From NCBI GenBank assembly GCA_029204225.1, contig CM055093.1, positions 4,432,056-4,496,055 of the forward strand: a stretch of 64,000 nucleotides of DNA, in the 5' to 3' direction. This DNA comes from Diphasiastrum complanatum (Eukaryota; Streptophyta; Lycopodiopsida; Lycopodiales; Lycopodiaceae). Shown in pieces: positions 24,386 to 36,500 of the stretch. The first letter of the stretch is position 1. Each line of letters starts with the position of its first letter. The position numbers and the translations under genes are program-made. The notes beneath the pieces are model-generated. The model made no database searches. It had not been told where the DNA came from and saw nothing but the letters and a program-made list of their open reading frames with translations.

Positions 24386-26810
24386 TGAACAACCTTCGTA
24401 GAGGGCATAAATGGAATTAGAGCAGTGAAATTATCCTGCCCACATGGTTTGATATTGAAAATCCAACATCTGGAGCAAGTTGTGCGAGAGTTCACCTCCT
24501 ACGAGGGTTGAACCTTCACAGATAGGTCGCAGGTCAGTCAAATCACCTTCTGAACCTTCGTAGACTTCACTGAGGTCTTAGAACATCGTGACAAAGGCCC
24601 CTGCAAAATTTTGGTTGAAAGTGAGCTAGGAAAAGTGCGCTTCTCCTAATATGCACTCTAATTTCCGCCTATATAAGGGCATAATTTGAGTCATTTGGCA
24701 CTTCATTCAGCGAAGCTCTGTCGAAAATTACACTAAAATTTTCAAGTTCTCCGATCACGACGAAAATTTCCACACGCCTTCTTCAACCCTCGTAGCCACT
24801 CAGTTCCACAATTTCCACCTTCATTCTCTTCCACCTTTTCACAGTTTTTTAAGTCTTTTAGCTCGATTTTGATACCTTTTCGTCTTTTTTGAGCGTCTTT
24901 TCGTCTTTTTCTCATTCCAGTGGATAACAAACTTTACCATCCATCTAACATCATGACTTTTTCTTCCTCAACTGATGATACTGGCACCAAGCAGGTTATC
25001 CAATGCGAGATACCTACTGCCACCCAAATTTGGGCCCTGCCATTTGATTCCTTGATAAAACCTTGGCTTCAGGCTGCTGGCCTCCTTCTAAAAGCAATGG
25101 GCTTTTTCCCAGCACTTTTTTCTTCTAACATTATCATGTATCTAGCTCTCCATGCTTACGCCACATGAGATGCATCGTTGTGTTTCCACATCTTGTACCA
25201 AGGTACCACGTACAAGGTACGCATTAATGCTAACTCCATGGTCACCGTTGACATCGTGTCTAGTGACCGCCAACCCATCTCCCATTGCCAAGCTAAAAAC
25301 CTAAATAAACCCTAAGTAACGGCCACTACTCTTGAACTCCCGGTCAAAACTAGCAACGATTATTTGATAGAGGCTATCAATTACCCCATGAGTGTCGGCT
25401 TTTTGCAAGGACCAGATTCAATTCACGCTCATGAGCCAAATCGTGGAATCCGGATTTCTAAGCTCCTCGGTTGTGCCATATGACTAGCATACCTTCCTTA
25501 TGCATGAACTATCCATCGCCATCAAGCCTAACACGCGCGAACGCATCGTCGTCAGCCCACCTCTCTGTAACTTCGTTTGTGCACTCCTTGAACAGAAATT
25601 TCGGTGGTTTAACCGTTACACTATCCTATCTATCACCATTCCACATACTAATTTTGTTCCACCTTCTGTTGCATCCACCTCCCAGCATGCAACAGTTATT
25701 GACACAACGACCAACAAACGCATGTGTGACGCTGCCTCTTCTTCATCTAGCCCTACTGCAACCAGACAATGCACAACTTCCACATGACCTACATCCAGAT
25801 CTTTTGCTTCCTCTTATGCTCCAACACCTTCTGTCACTACTATTTCTACTTCTATCACTCCGATCCCTCCACCTTCATCTGTTGTTCTCGCTTTCTCCAC
25901 ATCTTCCATCACCATCGCTTCTTCCATCCCTCCTCCCATTTCCATCCCACTCGCACAAATAAATCCAGAGGACTCGCAAATCTCTCCTAACACCTTCCAT
26001 TGGATGAGCCTCTTTGATAATTCTTTTCTGACACATGTCTCTATTCTCGACACCACCCTCTAGTTTCCTTCCATCCCCCTTGATCACTCATTTGAGCAAC
26101 CCATCTTCACGCCTCTCGCCACCACCGCGACTCCTCTCACACCTCCTCCCACTTCATCCCAACAGGGTGCCTTGGGCGATAAACCATTGTCCGATGAAGC
26201 ATTTGTTCAAACAACGTACGTCAGATCACCTCTGCGCGTTGATCCTACACAACCAGAGGACATGGTTGAGTCCGAAAAACTCGTTGAAGATAATGCGGTT
26301 GTCGATGTGCAGATAATTCCACCACTGCAGCAGCCAGCACACGCACCAAAACCCCTACCGGTGGTCCCTACAGATCTACATTCGACGTACCAAATTTTGG
26401 GCACTTTTGTCCAGGAAGCAGTGGCGACCAAGGCAATAATGGACGTTCGAATAGTCAAACTGGCAACCAACAATACAAAGTTGCGAGTAGAACTCACCAA
26501 ACTCTAGTAGGACCTACAGTTAGCCAGTCAACATGAGCAGGTGCAAAAAGAAAATGTCCTTAAATTGAAAAAGCATGAGGATAGCCTCTAGACTTAAATC
26601 ACGGGCCCCTCTAAGGAAGCCATGGACGCCTCAGCCAAAGTCCAAGAGCTCCAACAAGAAGCAGCGCAAAGGCTAGCCCCCCTCCAAGCACAATTGCAAA
26701 TATACGAAACAGAGAACACGCGTCTAGGAGTGGAGGTGCAAGCACTCCAAGTAGAGAAGGCCGCATAGTTACCTGCGGATAGGCCACTCACTTTCAACAT
26801 TCTACTTTAA
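24386..26810 (+). pseudogene. Decayed gene-like region with TATA box and coiled-coil C-terminus, origin unknown
   Basis: An upstream stretch with a CTATATAAG box (about 24670) is followed by a frame from about 24920 that reads through four stops to about 25500 (VIQCEIPTATQIWALPFDSL, YLIEAINYPMSVGFLQGP). It then shifts to 25500-25787 (RERIVVSPPLCNFVCALLEQ), passes through a Pro/Ser/Thr-rich part and ends with a coiled-coil-like segment at 26400-26760 (ATNNTKLRVELTKL, KVQELQQEAAQRLAPLQAQL). Continuous coding-type sequence over about 600 codons implies a former protein. I do not recognise it; a transposon-encoded Gag-like protein or a captured host gene are both possible. Confidence 0.45.
24665..24680 (+). 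promoter_or_regulatory. Candidate TATA box of the decayed gene
   Basis: CCTATATAAGGGC lies about 250 bp upstream of the first open frame at 24920, within a stretch carrying four copies of a CCTTCGTAG or CTACGAGGG motif. Confidence 0.4.
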
Positions 26811-26839
26811 ATGAGAATATCATTTGGAAACACCACTAC

Positions 26840-26910
26840 AAACTTTCTCAAATATGGACAAAATAAATTGTTCATCATCTGTTGAAATGTAGTTGTTGAG
26901 GGTATGACGG
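26840..26910 (-). mobile_element. Ty3/gypsy RT scrap
   Basis: About 65 bp (CTCAAATATGGACAAAATAA, TTCATCATCTGTTG) matches the RT segment at about 6285-6350 coding for the region before FLDD. It is too short to say more. Confidence 0.6.
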
Positions 26911-27137
26911 TGTAAATAAATAAATTAGCCAAAAATAGTTGCAAGGGTCATGACATCCTATGTGCGTAATCCCATGGCCCAATGAGCACTTGTAAATAAA
27001 TAATTATAAACTTGACTTTGAGCCATGTAATTAAAAATAATATTAGAAGGCCAAAGTTAAGCTTAAGTTAAATTACTAAGTTTTTTTGAGATTAGTCAAA
27101 AGTCAAATGGTAGTAGGTGGGGTGTGTTTCTTCCTAC

Positions 27138-27833
27138 TGTCGTAAAACGTGGGTGACCGACAACAGAAGCTGGAAGCTTTGAGCGTAGGCATATAGGATC
27201 GGAAATGCAGCAGTTAGCAGCAGAAATATTCAAGATGAATGGTTCATACAAATTGCGCAAATGAACAATACAATAGTGAGACAAAAAAATTGCACTCTGA
27301 TTAATATCAAAACAAATGAGTACAATGCTTGAAGTGATAACTTCAGCTTGATTGTTGAGCGTAATTATGCTGGCTGCAGATATTTATGATAATGATAAAA
27401 CTTAAACTTCGCTTGATTCAACTTGCAGTATATATTTACAAGTGTCTTCTAAATATCTTTCAAACATTGAATGCTATTTACGCCAGTTTTTGTATGTACA
27501 AAGTAGATAACCGCCCTTTGGATATTTTAGCCGTTCAGCTGTTTTTAAGATTGATGATAAGTTGACAATGTCGGTCTGCCACTATTGCAAAAAACCCAAA
27601 AAACCTAAAGGTGCCTTTAAATTATTTAAGACAGGTCTAAAATGGATTTTAATCATTGTCTCGCCTTTTTCGCGAAGGTGCGAAAAATGCGAAGAAGGCG
27701 AAAAAGACGAAGGTGCCTAGAAAATGGTAAAGGCACAAAAAAAATACAAAGGTCCAAAAAAATAGTTGTTCTTTGATTTTCAAGATGCTCATTACTTGAA
27801 CGATTTGTTTAGATTGAGCATAAGAAATCTAAC
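27138..27833 (-). repeat. 3' LTR, copia family B, inverted relative to 22.5 kb
   Basis: TGTCGTAAAACGTGGGTGAC on the left to TAAGAAATCTAAC on the right is the reverse complement of the 22485-23199 LTR over its whole length with moderate divergence. The polypurine tract AAAGGAGAGA (minus strand) adjoins it on the right. Confidence 0.9.
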
Positions 27834-28060
27834 TCTCTCCTTTAATGTGGATCCTGAAAAACCTTGATCTTTACATTTAATATACGTTAAATTTGAGATA
27901 TTGCTCCTTTGATAGAGCCTTTGTGAAGTGATGTTGCTTTCTCTCTAAAGTAATGATACCTGATTTCGATATGTTTGCTTCGAGAGTGAAATCTCGGATT
28001 GAGAGATAACACTATTGTGCTTGTCACAAGTATATTGCTTAATTCATAACAAGTAAATAC
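27834..28060 (-). mobile_element. copia family B, RNase H end and polypurine tract
   Basis: The minus strand encodes NPRFHSRSKHIEIRYHYFRE followed by a KALSKEQYLKF-type end, which is the copia RNase H C-terminus, directly upstream of the 3' LTR. Further right the sequence is too decayed to follow. Confidence 0.8.
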
Positions 28061-30180
28061 ATTTAACGATCTTGCAAGAACTTGAATATATGTGGTCTAA
28101 CCTTATGGTGAAATTTCATAATGGGACAGTGAATCCACCAAATCAAATTGAACAAATCTCCATCATCAATCACACGAACATAAAATCTTGATGTTTCACA
28201 TTGATGAATCTTTGAATGTATTGAAGATAATAGCCCAACAATTTAAACTTGCATCTTTAAATATAATGTATCATCTTCGAAATGCCAGCATTGACTGCCA
28301 ACCATGCATCATAAATAGAGCACCAATTTTTATCATTGCAATGCTGTGAATAGTATAAAGAGCAAACGCACCAACAAAAGTTATGAATTACATTTCAACC
28401 AAGAAACCCCAACATAGGTAAATAATTAGATTCACAATTTCTTGAAAGAAAATGTGTACAATAATGTGCAATTTGACTAATTAGATAATTTTGATGTCGG
28501 TAGCTGACTATTTCAAAAATTCATATTGTCCTACCTATAAGTGAATCATTTCACAAGCACTTTTTCATACACATTTATTTTCATTCAAAAATTTGATTCA
28601 GTAATTTGAAGATACAAATAAGCATAGTATGGTGTATCGGATGTCTATGAATACACTAGGAAAAACTGTAGAAACAGATACGTCCATACATAGTTGGGGT
28701 TTCAATTGTTGAAAGCTATTGTCTAAATTGTATTGTGGGCTTCTTGTTCTACCAAACCCCACTAACAGTAAAAGAAAAAAAAATTAAATATTAATTACCA
28801 TATAACATAAATAAGAAGCTAATGATAAACACAAGGTATAATGCTAAACAAAAATAGGTTGTGCAGTACCTTTCATTCCACAGCTGGTTTTGTGGTGTTT
28901 TATGTTCACAAAACCCATAGAAGCACATCCATTTTTCCAATAAGCATATTTGAAGAGATATATATGCCCATTCTAAATTGTTCTGTCAAGTGCTAAAAAG
29001 TTGTCCAGATAGCATTAAATGCTCCTTCATGAGCTCTATCAATCACATCTCATTGATTGCCAACACCTAGGAAACCTAGTACATAAATGATAGTGTATGC
29101 ATGACTGAGCCATTGAATTTAAACTAATGGTAGATAAGTTTGTGTCAAAAAAGCATGGTACTCGGTAAAATATGATATAATCGAATGCGAATAGAACGAA
29201 AAATCAGGTTAACAATCTTCAAAAAATACCTGAACCCATTAATGACAATCTCTACCAGTTTGGAACATTTTTTGATCACCTCTGAAATTTTTGCAAGCGA
29301 TCTTATTAGTGCGAAAATGAGTCAATTTTCAAGTGAAAATTGATAAGAATGAATTAAAATATGCTTTTGACTTAGTTATGGTTTTGTGGGCATGTGCAGA
29401 GATGTTTCTACTATATTAGAACGTTTAAGCTGACAAAATGCATATGTTACTTTTAAGTCGGCTTTTATCTCAGGCACCACAAACCACAAGAGGAGGCATG
29501 CATACAAACAAGAGACTGCAAGACTAATTAACATCAAAATAGCACTAATCACCACCCAATCCACTCATCCAATGCGTAACAAACCAACCAAAACTCCTTG
29601 CCAAAGGCAAAATGGAGACCAAAGTCCAAACCAGTACTCAAACAACATGTCGATTAAAAAAAGGGTAGCAAGTCACATTTAGACAAGAATTCTAAAGCCA
29701 TGCAACGTCACAATGTACCTTTTCAAAGACCATACCCTAGATGGGGTCATCATAGCTCTATCACAAGCTCAACAAAAAACTGATGCGACACTTGGATAAA
29801 AGAATTTTGTCTATGAGGGCCCAACCCTTGGACTTGGCAGGTCTCGGTCAAGAAGAACAATTAGTATGTGGAGCAAATAGGACACGACTGTCCTTTGTAC
29901 CTTCGAAACACTCCCAGAAAAATGATAATTGAAAAGATTGCAAGGTATCATAAGGTCAGAATGGCCAATAATAGATAAACTTGAAGGTTGTTTCCAAATA
30001 ACCTGTTAGCTCTTAGGTCTTCAGAAGAATACATCCAGCTTCTTTCATTCAACAACATGGTTGACACTAATAGCAACAAAAACCGTTAACAAAAGCATCT
30101 TTATTCAACCTTGATTCCATCCACGACTGATCAAAATTTATACTTTGTTTTTTGTTAACACATTATTAAATACTATATAA
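28061..30180. other. Unassigned AT-rich DNA
   Basis: No recognisable coding region, RNA gene or repeat. It may contain older remnants of the family B element. Confidence 0.5.
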
Positions 30181-30864
30181 CCATATGCAGTGATATCTTT
30201 GTCAGGTATCTACATAAAGCAAAGGTCTGTATCACTCATAACAGCTGAGGCTAAATCAAACAAATGGGTTCATTCTAAAAAAATTGATCCATTTCATGTT
30301 AAAGCACTCCAAGTGCATCAAGTACTTAAATTATCTCCAAAAGTTGCTAAAATAAGCTCTAAGCTCTGGAGTGCCAAAACCAAAGGGCGTATCAATTATG
30401 ATAATAAAGTACAAGAGACCAGAAATCAAATAAAAGATCTACAAAATGCTTTCAAAACACGTGAACTCGCATACATCCAAACTGTAATAATTCCGTTAAA
30501 ACGGTCTCAGAGATTGAGGTACTACCTACCACATTATTCTAAGGCTATGTTCTTGCATAAAGCTTCTGAGCAACCTTATATTCATTTGAAGACACAGAAA
30601 TGCCTGGTAAATAAAACTTACAACAATGCTTCAGAAGTATTTTACATAACAAGCCCCCTGGAAAAATGGGGAAGATTGGTAGGAACAACCAATGCCATTG
30701 TATATTGGAGAAAGCTAATCCTGGCTTTGCAATCTAAGATGTGTCAGCTTGGAAGGTATGAAGCAATTAGGCACACACGTAAAATGCAATGTTCTGTCCA
30801 ATGCCCACTTGTCCCTATTCTGACAAATATCACAAGTAAACTGTACAAACACTTGGGGCAATAA
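30181..30864 (+). CDS. Orphan ORF, unknown
   Basis: The frame is open from 30181 to TAA at 30864, about 227 codons, which is long for AT-rich DNA. There is no ATG near the start; a TTTGTCAG at 30198-30205 could be a splice acceptor. The product is basic and lysine-rich (WSAKTKGRINYDNK, RNQIKDLQNAFKTRELAYIQ) with no signal peptide, membrane segment or motif I recognise. It lies downstream of LST8 on the opposite strand. It could be an exon, a transposon-derived frame or chance. Confidence 0.25.
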   Translation, partial: PYAVISLSGIYIKQRSVSLITAEAKSNKWVHSKKIDPFHVKALQVHQVLKLSPKVAKISSKLWSAKTKGRINYDNKVQETRNQIKDLQNAFKTRELAYIQTVIIPLKRSQRLRYYLPHYSKAMFLHKASEQPYIHLKTQKCLVNKTYNNASEVFYITSPLEKWGRLVGTTNAIVYWRKLILALQSKMCQLGRYEAIRHTRKMQCSVQCPLVPILTNITSKLYKHLGQ

Positions 30865-31372
30865 TTTAGTTCAGACCTAAAAAAGCACTGCTCTGAGCAA
30901 GTTGAGCCTTGAATGCTTGATCATGTAAGCGACTGGCTTGTGCAAACCAGAAGCTGAAAACTGCACAGGGATAAAAAATGTGTGTTCGCACCAGCTGGAT
31001 ATAGTGGTTCCAGTCAACAACCTATTGCAGAATCTGTCACAGGCTTGTATCCCTCGAATAAAGAATTTACAGTGACAATAAAAAATCACATTAATAAATC
31101 TCAAAGATAAATGCAGCTACCATTACCAGTAGCACAAGGGATAGCCCAGCAGCGATGCACTTCCTTGTCAGCAATGTAGCTTGACTGATGACGAAAAGAG
31201 AAGAATCTACTTGTCCTTGGCAAGGTCAGAGATTCAATCACTGCTTTTGGTCTGAGGTGCATGCAAGTATCCATAGTGCACATGTTACGCCCTTTACAAC
31301 AAACTTCATACACTTGTGAGAATCTTATGCGCTAACCAAAAATAAACTTTAGGATCAAAAAAATAAACAGAT

Positions 31373-31500
31373 TCACGCAGGAGTAGTTTCATTGCCATCA
31401 TGAAGGGCGCAACAAACTGTCGCTTTGAGATGTCCTTGATACACCCTTATGGCTTCCCCACTTGCCAGCTCCCATAGCCTTGCTGTGGCATCTGATGAAG
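31373..31500 (-). CDS. LST8: LST8 terminal exon with stop
   Basis: This 128-bp exon completes a split codon and encodes [20 protein letters not shown] through [13 protein letters not shown], then a short tail NETTPA and TGA at 31375-31373. The acceptor is ATTGCAG|CTTCATC. The tail length agrees with plant LST8 proteins, which end shortly after this motif. The 3' UTR should run leftward from 31372; I could not place its polyadenylation site. Confidence 0.93.
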
Positions 31501-33557
31501 CTGCAATAGATTACACAAGTAATAAAGAACACAACTTGGAAATATAATATTACAGGTCTAAACAGCACTTTCAAGGGCTGGGAGAGATCATTTTTTTCCT
31601 TCCCATGAACTTATTTCAGCCTATCATTGGAAGAGGAACTCAATTTCAGCAGAGAATTTTATTCGATCTTTGTAGGAAAAAGGCACTTTGCAGCTCATCA
31701 ATGAAGTTTTCTTTCAGCACATCACTGAAGCAAGAAGCCTTGCTCATCAATGGATAAGGCTTACTTTGGCCCATCGCTAGGACGTACATCCGTTCTGCCA
31801 TGATTGCTGATCTACTGTACCATCATGTGGGAAATTTAGATAAAGGAGAGAGCTTCCTGGTAAAGGTGGGTATATGCATGACTAAACGTATATCTGGGAG
31901 CATATTCCATTGAGGATGAAGTAGATGGAGAAGGGTATAACATTGAGCTCAGACAGATGGACAGGAATGAATGATCAGAGAGGGTGGTGGGAGAAACAAT
32001 CAAATAAGATAAAAGGGGTATGAGAGATGGTGACCCCCATGAAAGAGTCCACAACAAGTATCATCACCAGAACTTTGCCAACAAGACAAGCCATTAAAAA
32101 TGGCGAGCTCATGAACCTTGCCTAGCAAAACAAAATAGTCACCATATGTAGAAACCGGGCCACCAATATCAGCAGATATCCTGTCAATCCACATATCCAT
32201 GCTATCCAAGGCATCTATCCGCAAAGGTCAACAATAATTGTATGAAACTTTGTCTATCTAGCGGATGTCCTAGCATTGAAGTCTCCAGCAAGAAGTATGT
32301 GACCACGCTCAGAATAGAGGAGAATGTTTGAGAGTAGATCAATATAAGGAGAGCATATACTATCTGCAAAAGCTATAGACTCTGGTGGGAAACAGCAAAC
32401 CGCCAAATATATCTCCCTGTCAAGTCCTATACTCTGACCACGAAACCAAAGCCATAGATATCGTGCCTGCTAATCTTGATGAATCAGGTCAATGGTGGGC
32501 TGTAATGCAATCCTGTACAAGCATGCCACTCCACCAGAACCTCGCCCCCCCAAAAAGAATCTCAGGACGAGAGACTAAAACCCACCCGAAACCCTGAAAC
32601 TCCGATAAACCGCTCAACTGACTCTCATGAGTCTCCGTAAACAGAACAATATCCCATGAGCAATGAAAAGTGCTAAATCTCCTCCCGGTCCCAAAGAATG
32701 AATGTCATTACAGTTCCATAACCCGATGAAGAGGTGATGTGGTTGGGGTCCTGGGCTACCCCTACACTTGAGAACCCCAACTCCCTGTATGCTTGAGGTA
32801 GCTGGTCCACAATCCAAATATCTAACCTGGCCATCCCGGTAATTCGCAAACCAACCAGATGCTTAGCTTCCTGAAAAAATTTCTTGAGTTCTTCCACTTG
32901 TTAGGAATTAATGGTTAATTGATTCATTGTAGAGGCCAGCCTGCGTGCTAGAAGGCCTATTTCTATTTTTAGTATAGGTGATATCTATTTTTAGTATAAG
33001 TACCTAAGTTAGTACCAATTTTGCTAGAATAGTATAGAATACTATTTTATATTTATGCTAACATAGACTGCTATTTCTGAGATTTAGTAATTAGAATAAT
33101 TGCTTTTGCCAAACGGTATTTTAGGCAAATTGCTTTTGCCAAACGGTATTTTAGGCAAATAGCCTTTGCCTTAGTGAAGTCTCTATAAGAGCAGATGGAT
33201 GCCCTCCTTCATTATCCATTCAATACAGATCGGTTCTGTTAATTGCTCTTGTGATTCATCTTCTTCCTCTTGTGTTTGGTGTAGGGAGGAGAGCGGAACG
33301 GAGGGAGGTAGATAAGGCAGCGTGGACAGGAGCAATGGAGGCAGCGGGTTAGGAGAGATCAATCGGATAGGGGAGAGAGGGTGAGAAAGACTAGTAAATG
33401 TACATGTCAAGTATGTGGTAACCATAGGAGCGTATGAAACGTCTCCAAAACAGTAACAAAAGTAGCAAGTCTAGAGCTAAAGTTATAAACTGAAATAGAT
33501 GTGATGCTATAAGAAACAAGTGGGAGCATGTATACTGCTAACAGTCATAAGTGAGTC

Positions 33558-33594
<37 letters not shown>

Positions 33595-36500
33595 GAGGAC
33601 AGGAAAGTGCTCTGATACCATGTTATGAACATAATCACAGATGTTGATATAAATGAAGAACAATGGCTAAAACCCTACAAGCAATAGCTAAGCATAGACA
33701 AGAGATCTCCCACGAAGATCCCAAGCAAAACCTATTAGCAGAGAATGAATACAATGAATCCTGTATCTAATGTCTAGCCCTATATACACTATCTAGAGTC
33801 TAGCCCTATATACACTATCTAGAGGCCCTTCGTGGAACCTTCTAGAAATTAGAGCAAATAAGGGTACTTGGGTCCCATAAGGACATGCCCTTAATGGTAA
33901 TGGTCCAGTACCTAGAGATATCCCAATTAGGGCCACACAACCTTTCATGCACCAAAGCTGGACACTTATGCTACCCCAAGTCACCTAATGCTAGCAAATC
34001 TGCAACAAGTATTGCTACATTTGGAAATCCCATTCTTTTCTTAGCACAGATAGCACCAAGAAGTAGACTCCATAGAAGAAACTGAAACTAAAATATCCTA
34101 GGGAGACTAAGCAGTCACCCAGTTACACCACTACAGCAGCTGTTTTATTCGTCTTGTAGTCCACATTGTGCATTTCTCATGATAGGAGTTGCCAACTGGG
34201 GAAAAAACCAAGATATACCAAGGATGACCCGATGCTTTTAGAAATAAATGTTTTCCATCATGCGTTCAAATCAAGGATGTATTATTATAATAGCCAAAGT
34301 GAAAAAATTGGTTAAGCATTGTTCTAAAAACAAGGTTAGGAAACAAAAGTTTGGATGGACTACCAGTTACAAGGAAGGCACCATCAACCGAGAACACGCA
34401 ATCCCACACCCAACGTTGATGGCCTGCAAGATATTCAGAGTAAAAAGCATCATGGCCATAGAATCACTAACTACAGCATAAAATTTATGTGATACTTGGA
34501 AAGATGATTTTATGATCAGACAATCATTGAAATGAACTTCCCTCATGCAAATTGAAAATTCCTAACTGTAAAGACTACAAAGCATAATCTAAAAATGAAC
34601 CTCCCAATCTAGTACATGCAATTACAAGTCCGAATTGTACAAAACTATGACCAACAACACTTACGGCAATACTTAGTTCCACAAAATATGGTGCATACTA
34701 CATTCACAAAAAGATAAACCCTAAATTGTCTACTTTCCCAAATGCCAGTGCAAACGAGAGAACTTGACAAGTCAACTTATTATCAGAAATACTATGAAAA
34801 AAGAGTGTCCACAAATTGACACTCAATATCCACAACTATGGATAGAGTTCATACACATGAAAGAATCAGAGCAATAACATTGTTTTTATACAACCAATAT
34901 TGTTTCATATAATTATTTTTGCCTCCCAACATTCTATTTACTTTGTTTCTTGGACTGTCTACGTGAAAGTTGAAAAAGCCCAAGCTTTTAGCAATGAAAA
35001 ACTCTAAATACTAGTGCATATGCAGATATAGATTGAGACAGAGCTAGTAGGATGGTTAGCATCATATAGGTAACATGTATAAGTGTAGATACTCAACTAT
35101 CATGTTGCAAAACACCTTTTTCTACAGATGCTTTATTTCCTTCTAATGACTCTAATGTTAGGTACATACATATATACATAATGTCACAATTGATATGTAT
35201 ATGCATGACTAAGAGCATATCATTATTGCTTACAATTTGGGGTCCTATTAATTACATTTACACTTCAGAAGCCTCGTTACTTGAATTTGGGCCAAACTAA
35301 GCTTCTGGAAAGGAGCCTTCTGGTGGGCACCCAATCCTAGCTAGAGCCTAGAAACCCAAATCTGTATAAATTAATACCCTAATTGAGTCCTCATTTGACT
35401 GGTTTGGCTAGTGAGATTGTGAACTTTACCCCAACCATTACATCAGACAAACTGAGTCGAGCGTATTACCTTGCCCCTTAATGTGAAGAGCTCGTAGGAA
35501 AGGGCAATATTTGATAATTGTTGGGAGTTGAATGAAAGCACATTAATTGCACTGTCTAAAATAGAGAATGACTCTAATATGAACAATGAGTTACTCTGGA
35601 ATCGTGGAAGTAAAATTTGTAGGAAATCAAAGTGCCAAGATCCTTCTAACATTCAATCTCCATATACAAGAAGAAGAAAAAGAGGAAGAAGAAGAAGAGG
35701 GAGAGGGTTAGGCGCCCTCAAGGAGAGAGAAAGTAGTAGCAATGCTTGAAAGGGAATGAATTACAAATGAACAAAGAGTACATATAAATAGGCCTTCCAA
35801 GGGCCTAGACTCTTCCAAACTCTAAGTTCTAGAACCTTCCAAGACCCACTACTAATCATAGGGCACCCCCAAAAGTCAAGATAGGGTCCCTTAACATAAT
35901 TAGACTTTACTTGGACCCACGAATTACTATTGGACCAAAATTGGGTCCAACTCAACTAAAACTGACTTAACATGGTCTAAATAATAAACCTAACCCATGG
36001 TTACACAAGTCTCGACCTTTTGGGTCAAAGTAACCTATGGGAAACTAACATTATCATTTATTACTTCTAACACCCTTCTTAAATGATAATGTAAAAAACA
36101 TAACATGACATGAAGTATGAAAAATTGCAACAAAAATGCAAAGTTTGCATGCTGCCCAAAACTCCATGTAGCCGAAAAAAAAAAGATGCAGCTTGCTGTC
36201 AGAGCTTAATGCCGCCAAAAAAAAAAACTTCAGCTTGAAGTAGTCTAAGTAGCCAAAATCTCAACCCCAATCATGCCCGATGTAGAAGAGATGTAGAATA
36301 CGAAGTGCGGTAGCATCAAGTCGAAAAGTGAAGACAAGCATGTTCCATCCAAAGTAGGTAGCCAAAAAACCAGCCACAAGCCGAAATATGGATTTGCAAT
36401 CCATCAATGGTTCCCACATGATTCCATAAGTCTTCTTACCACAAGAAACATAAAGAAGAGTATGATACTCTTTTACCATCACACCAAAACATGAAAATCA

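Larger units (their letters stand above)
31501..34363 (-). other. LST8: 2,863-bp terminal intron of LST8
   Basis: The intron is bounded by GTAGTC (34363) and ATTGCAG (31501). It contains a LINE endonuclease fragment, an LTR-like segment at about 32.9-33.3 kb, a GA microsatellite and a minus-orientation LTR start next to a primer-binding site. Confidence 0.9.

Noticed and set aside
25471..25962. 163-codon leucine/proline/serine-rich frame
   Set aside because: It is a low-complexity phase of the decayed gene region. The neighbouring phase has more ordinary composition.
30190..30864. Resemblance of ITAEAKSNKWVHSKKIDP to the end of a retroviral integrase
   Set aside because: It is a single weak motif with no other integrase or retroviral domain nearby. 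I keep the frame as unknown.
32385..32597. Plus-strand frame over the LINE fragment
   Set aside because: The minus strand carries the endonuclease motifs; the plus frame has no recognisable content.
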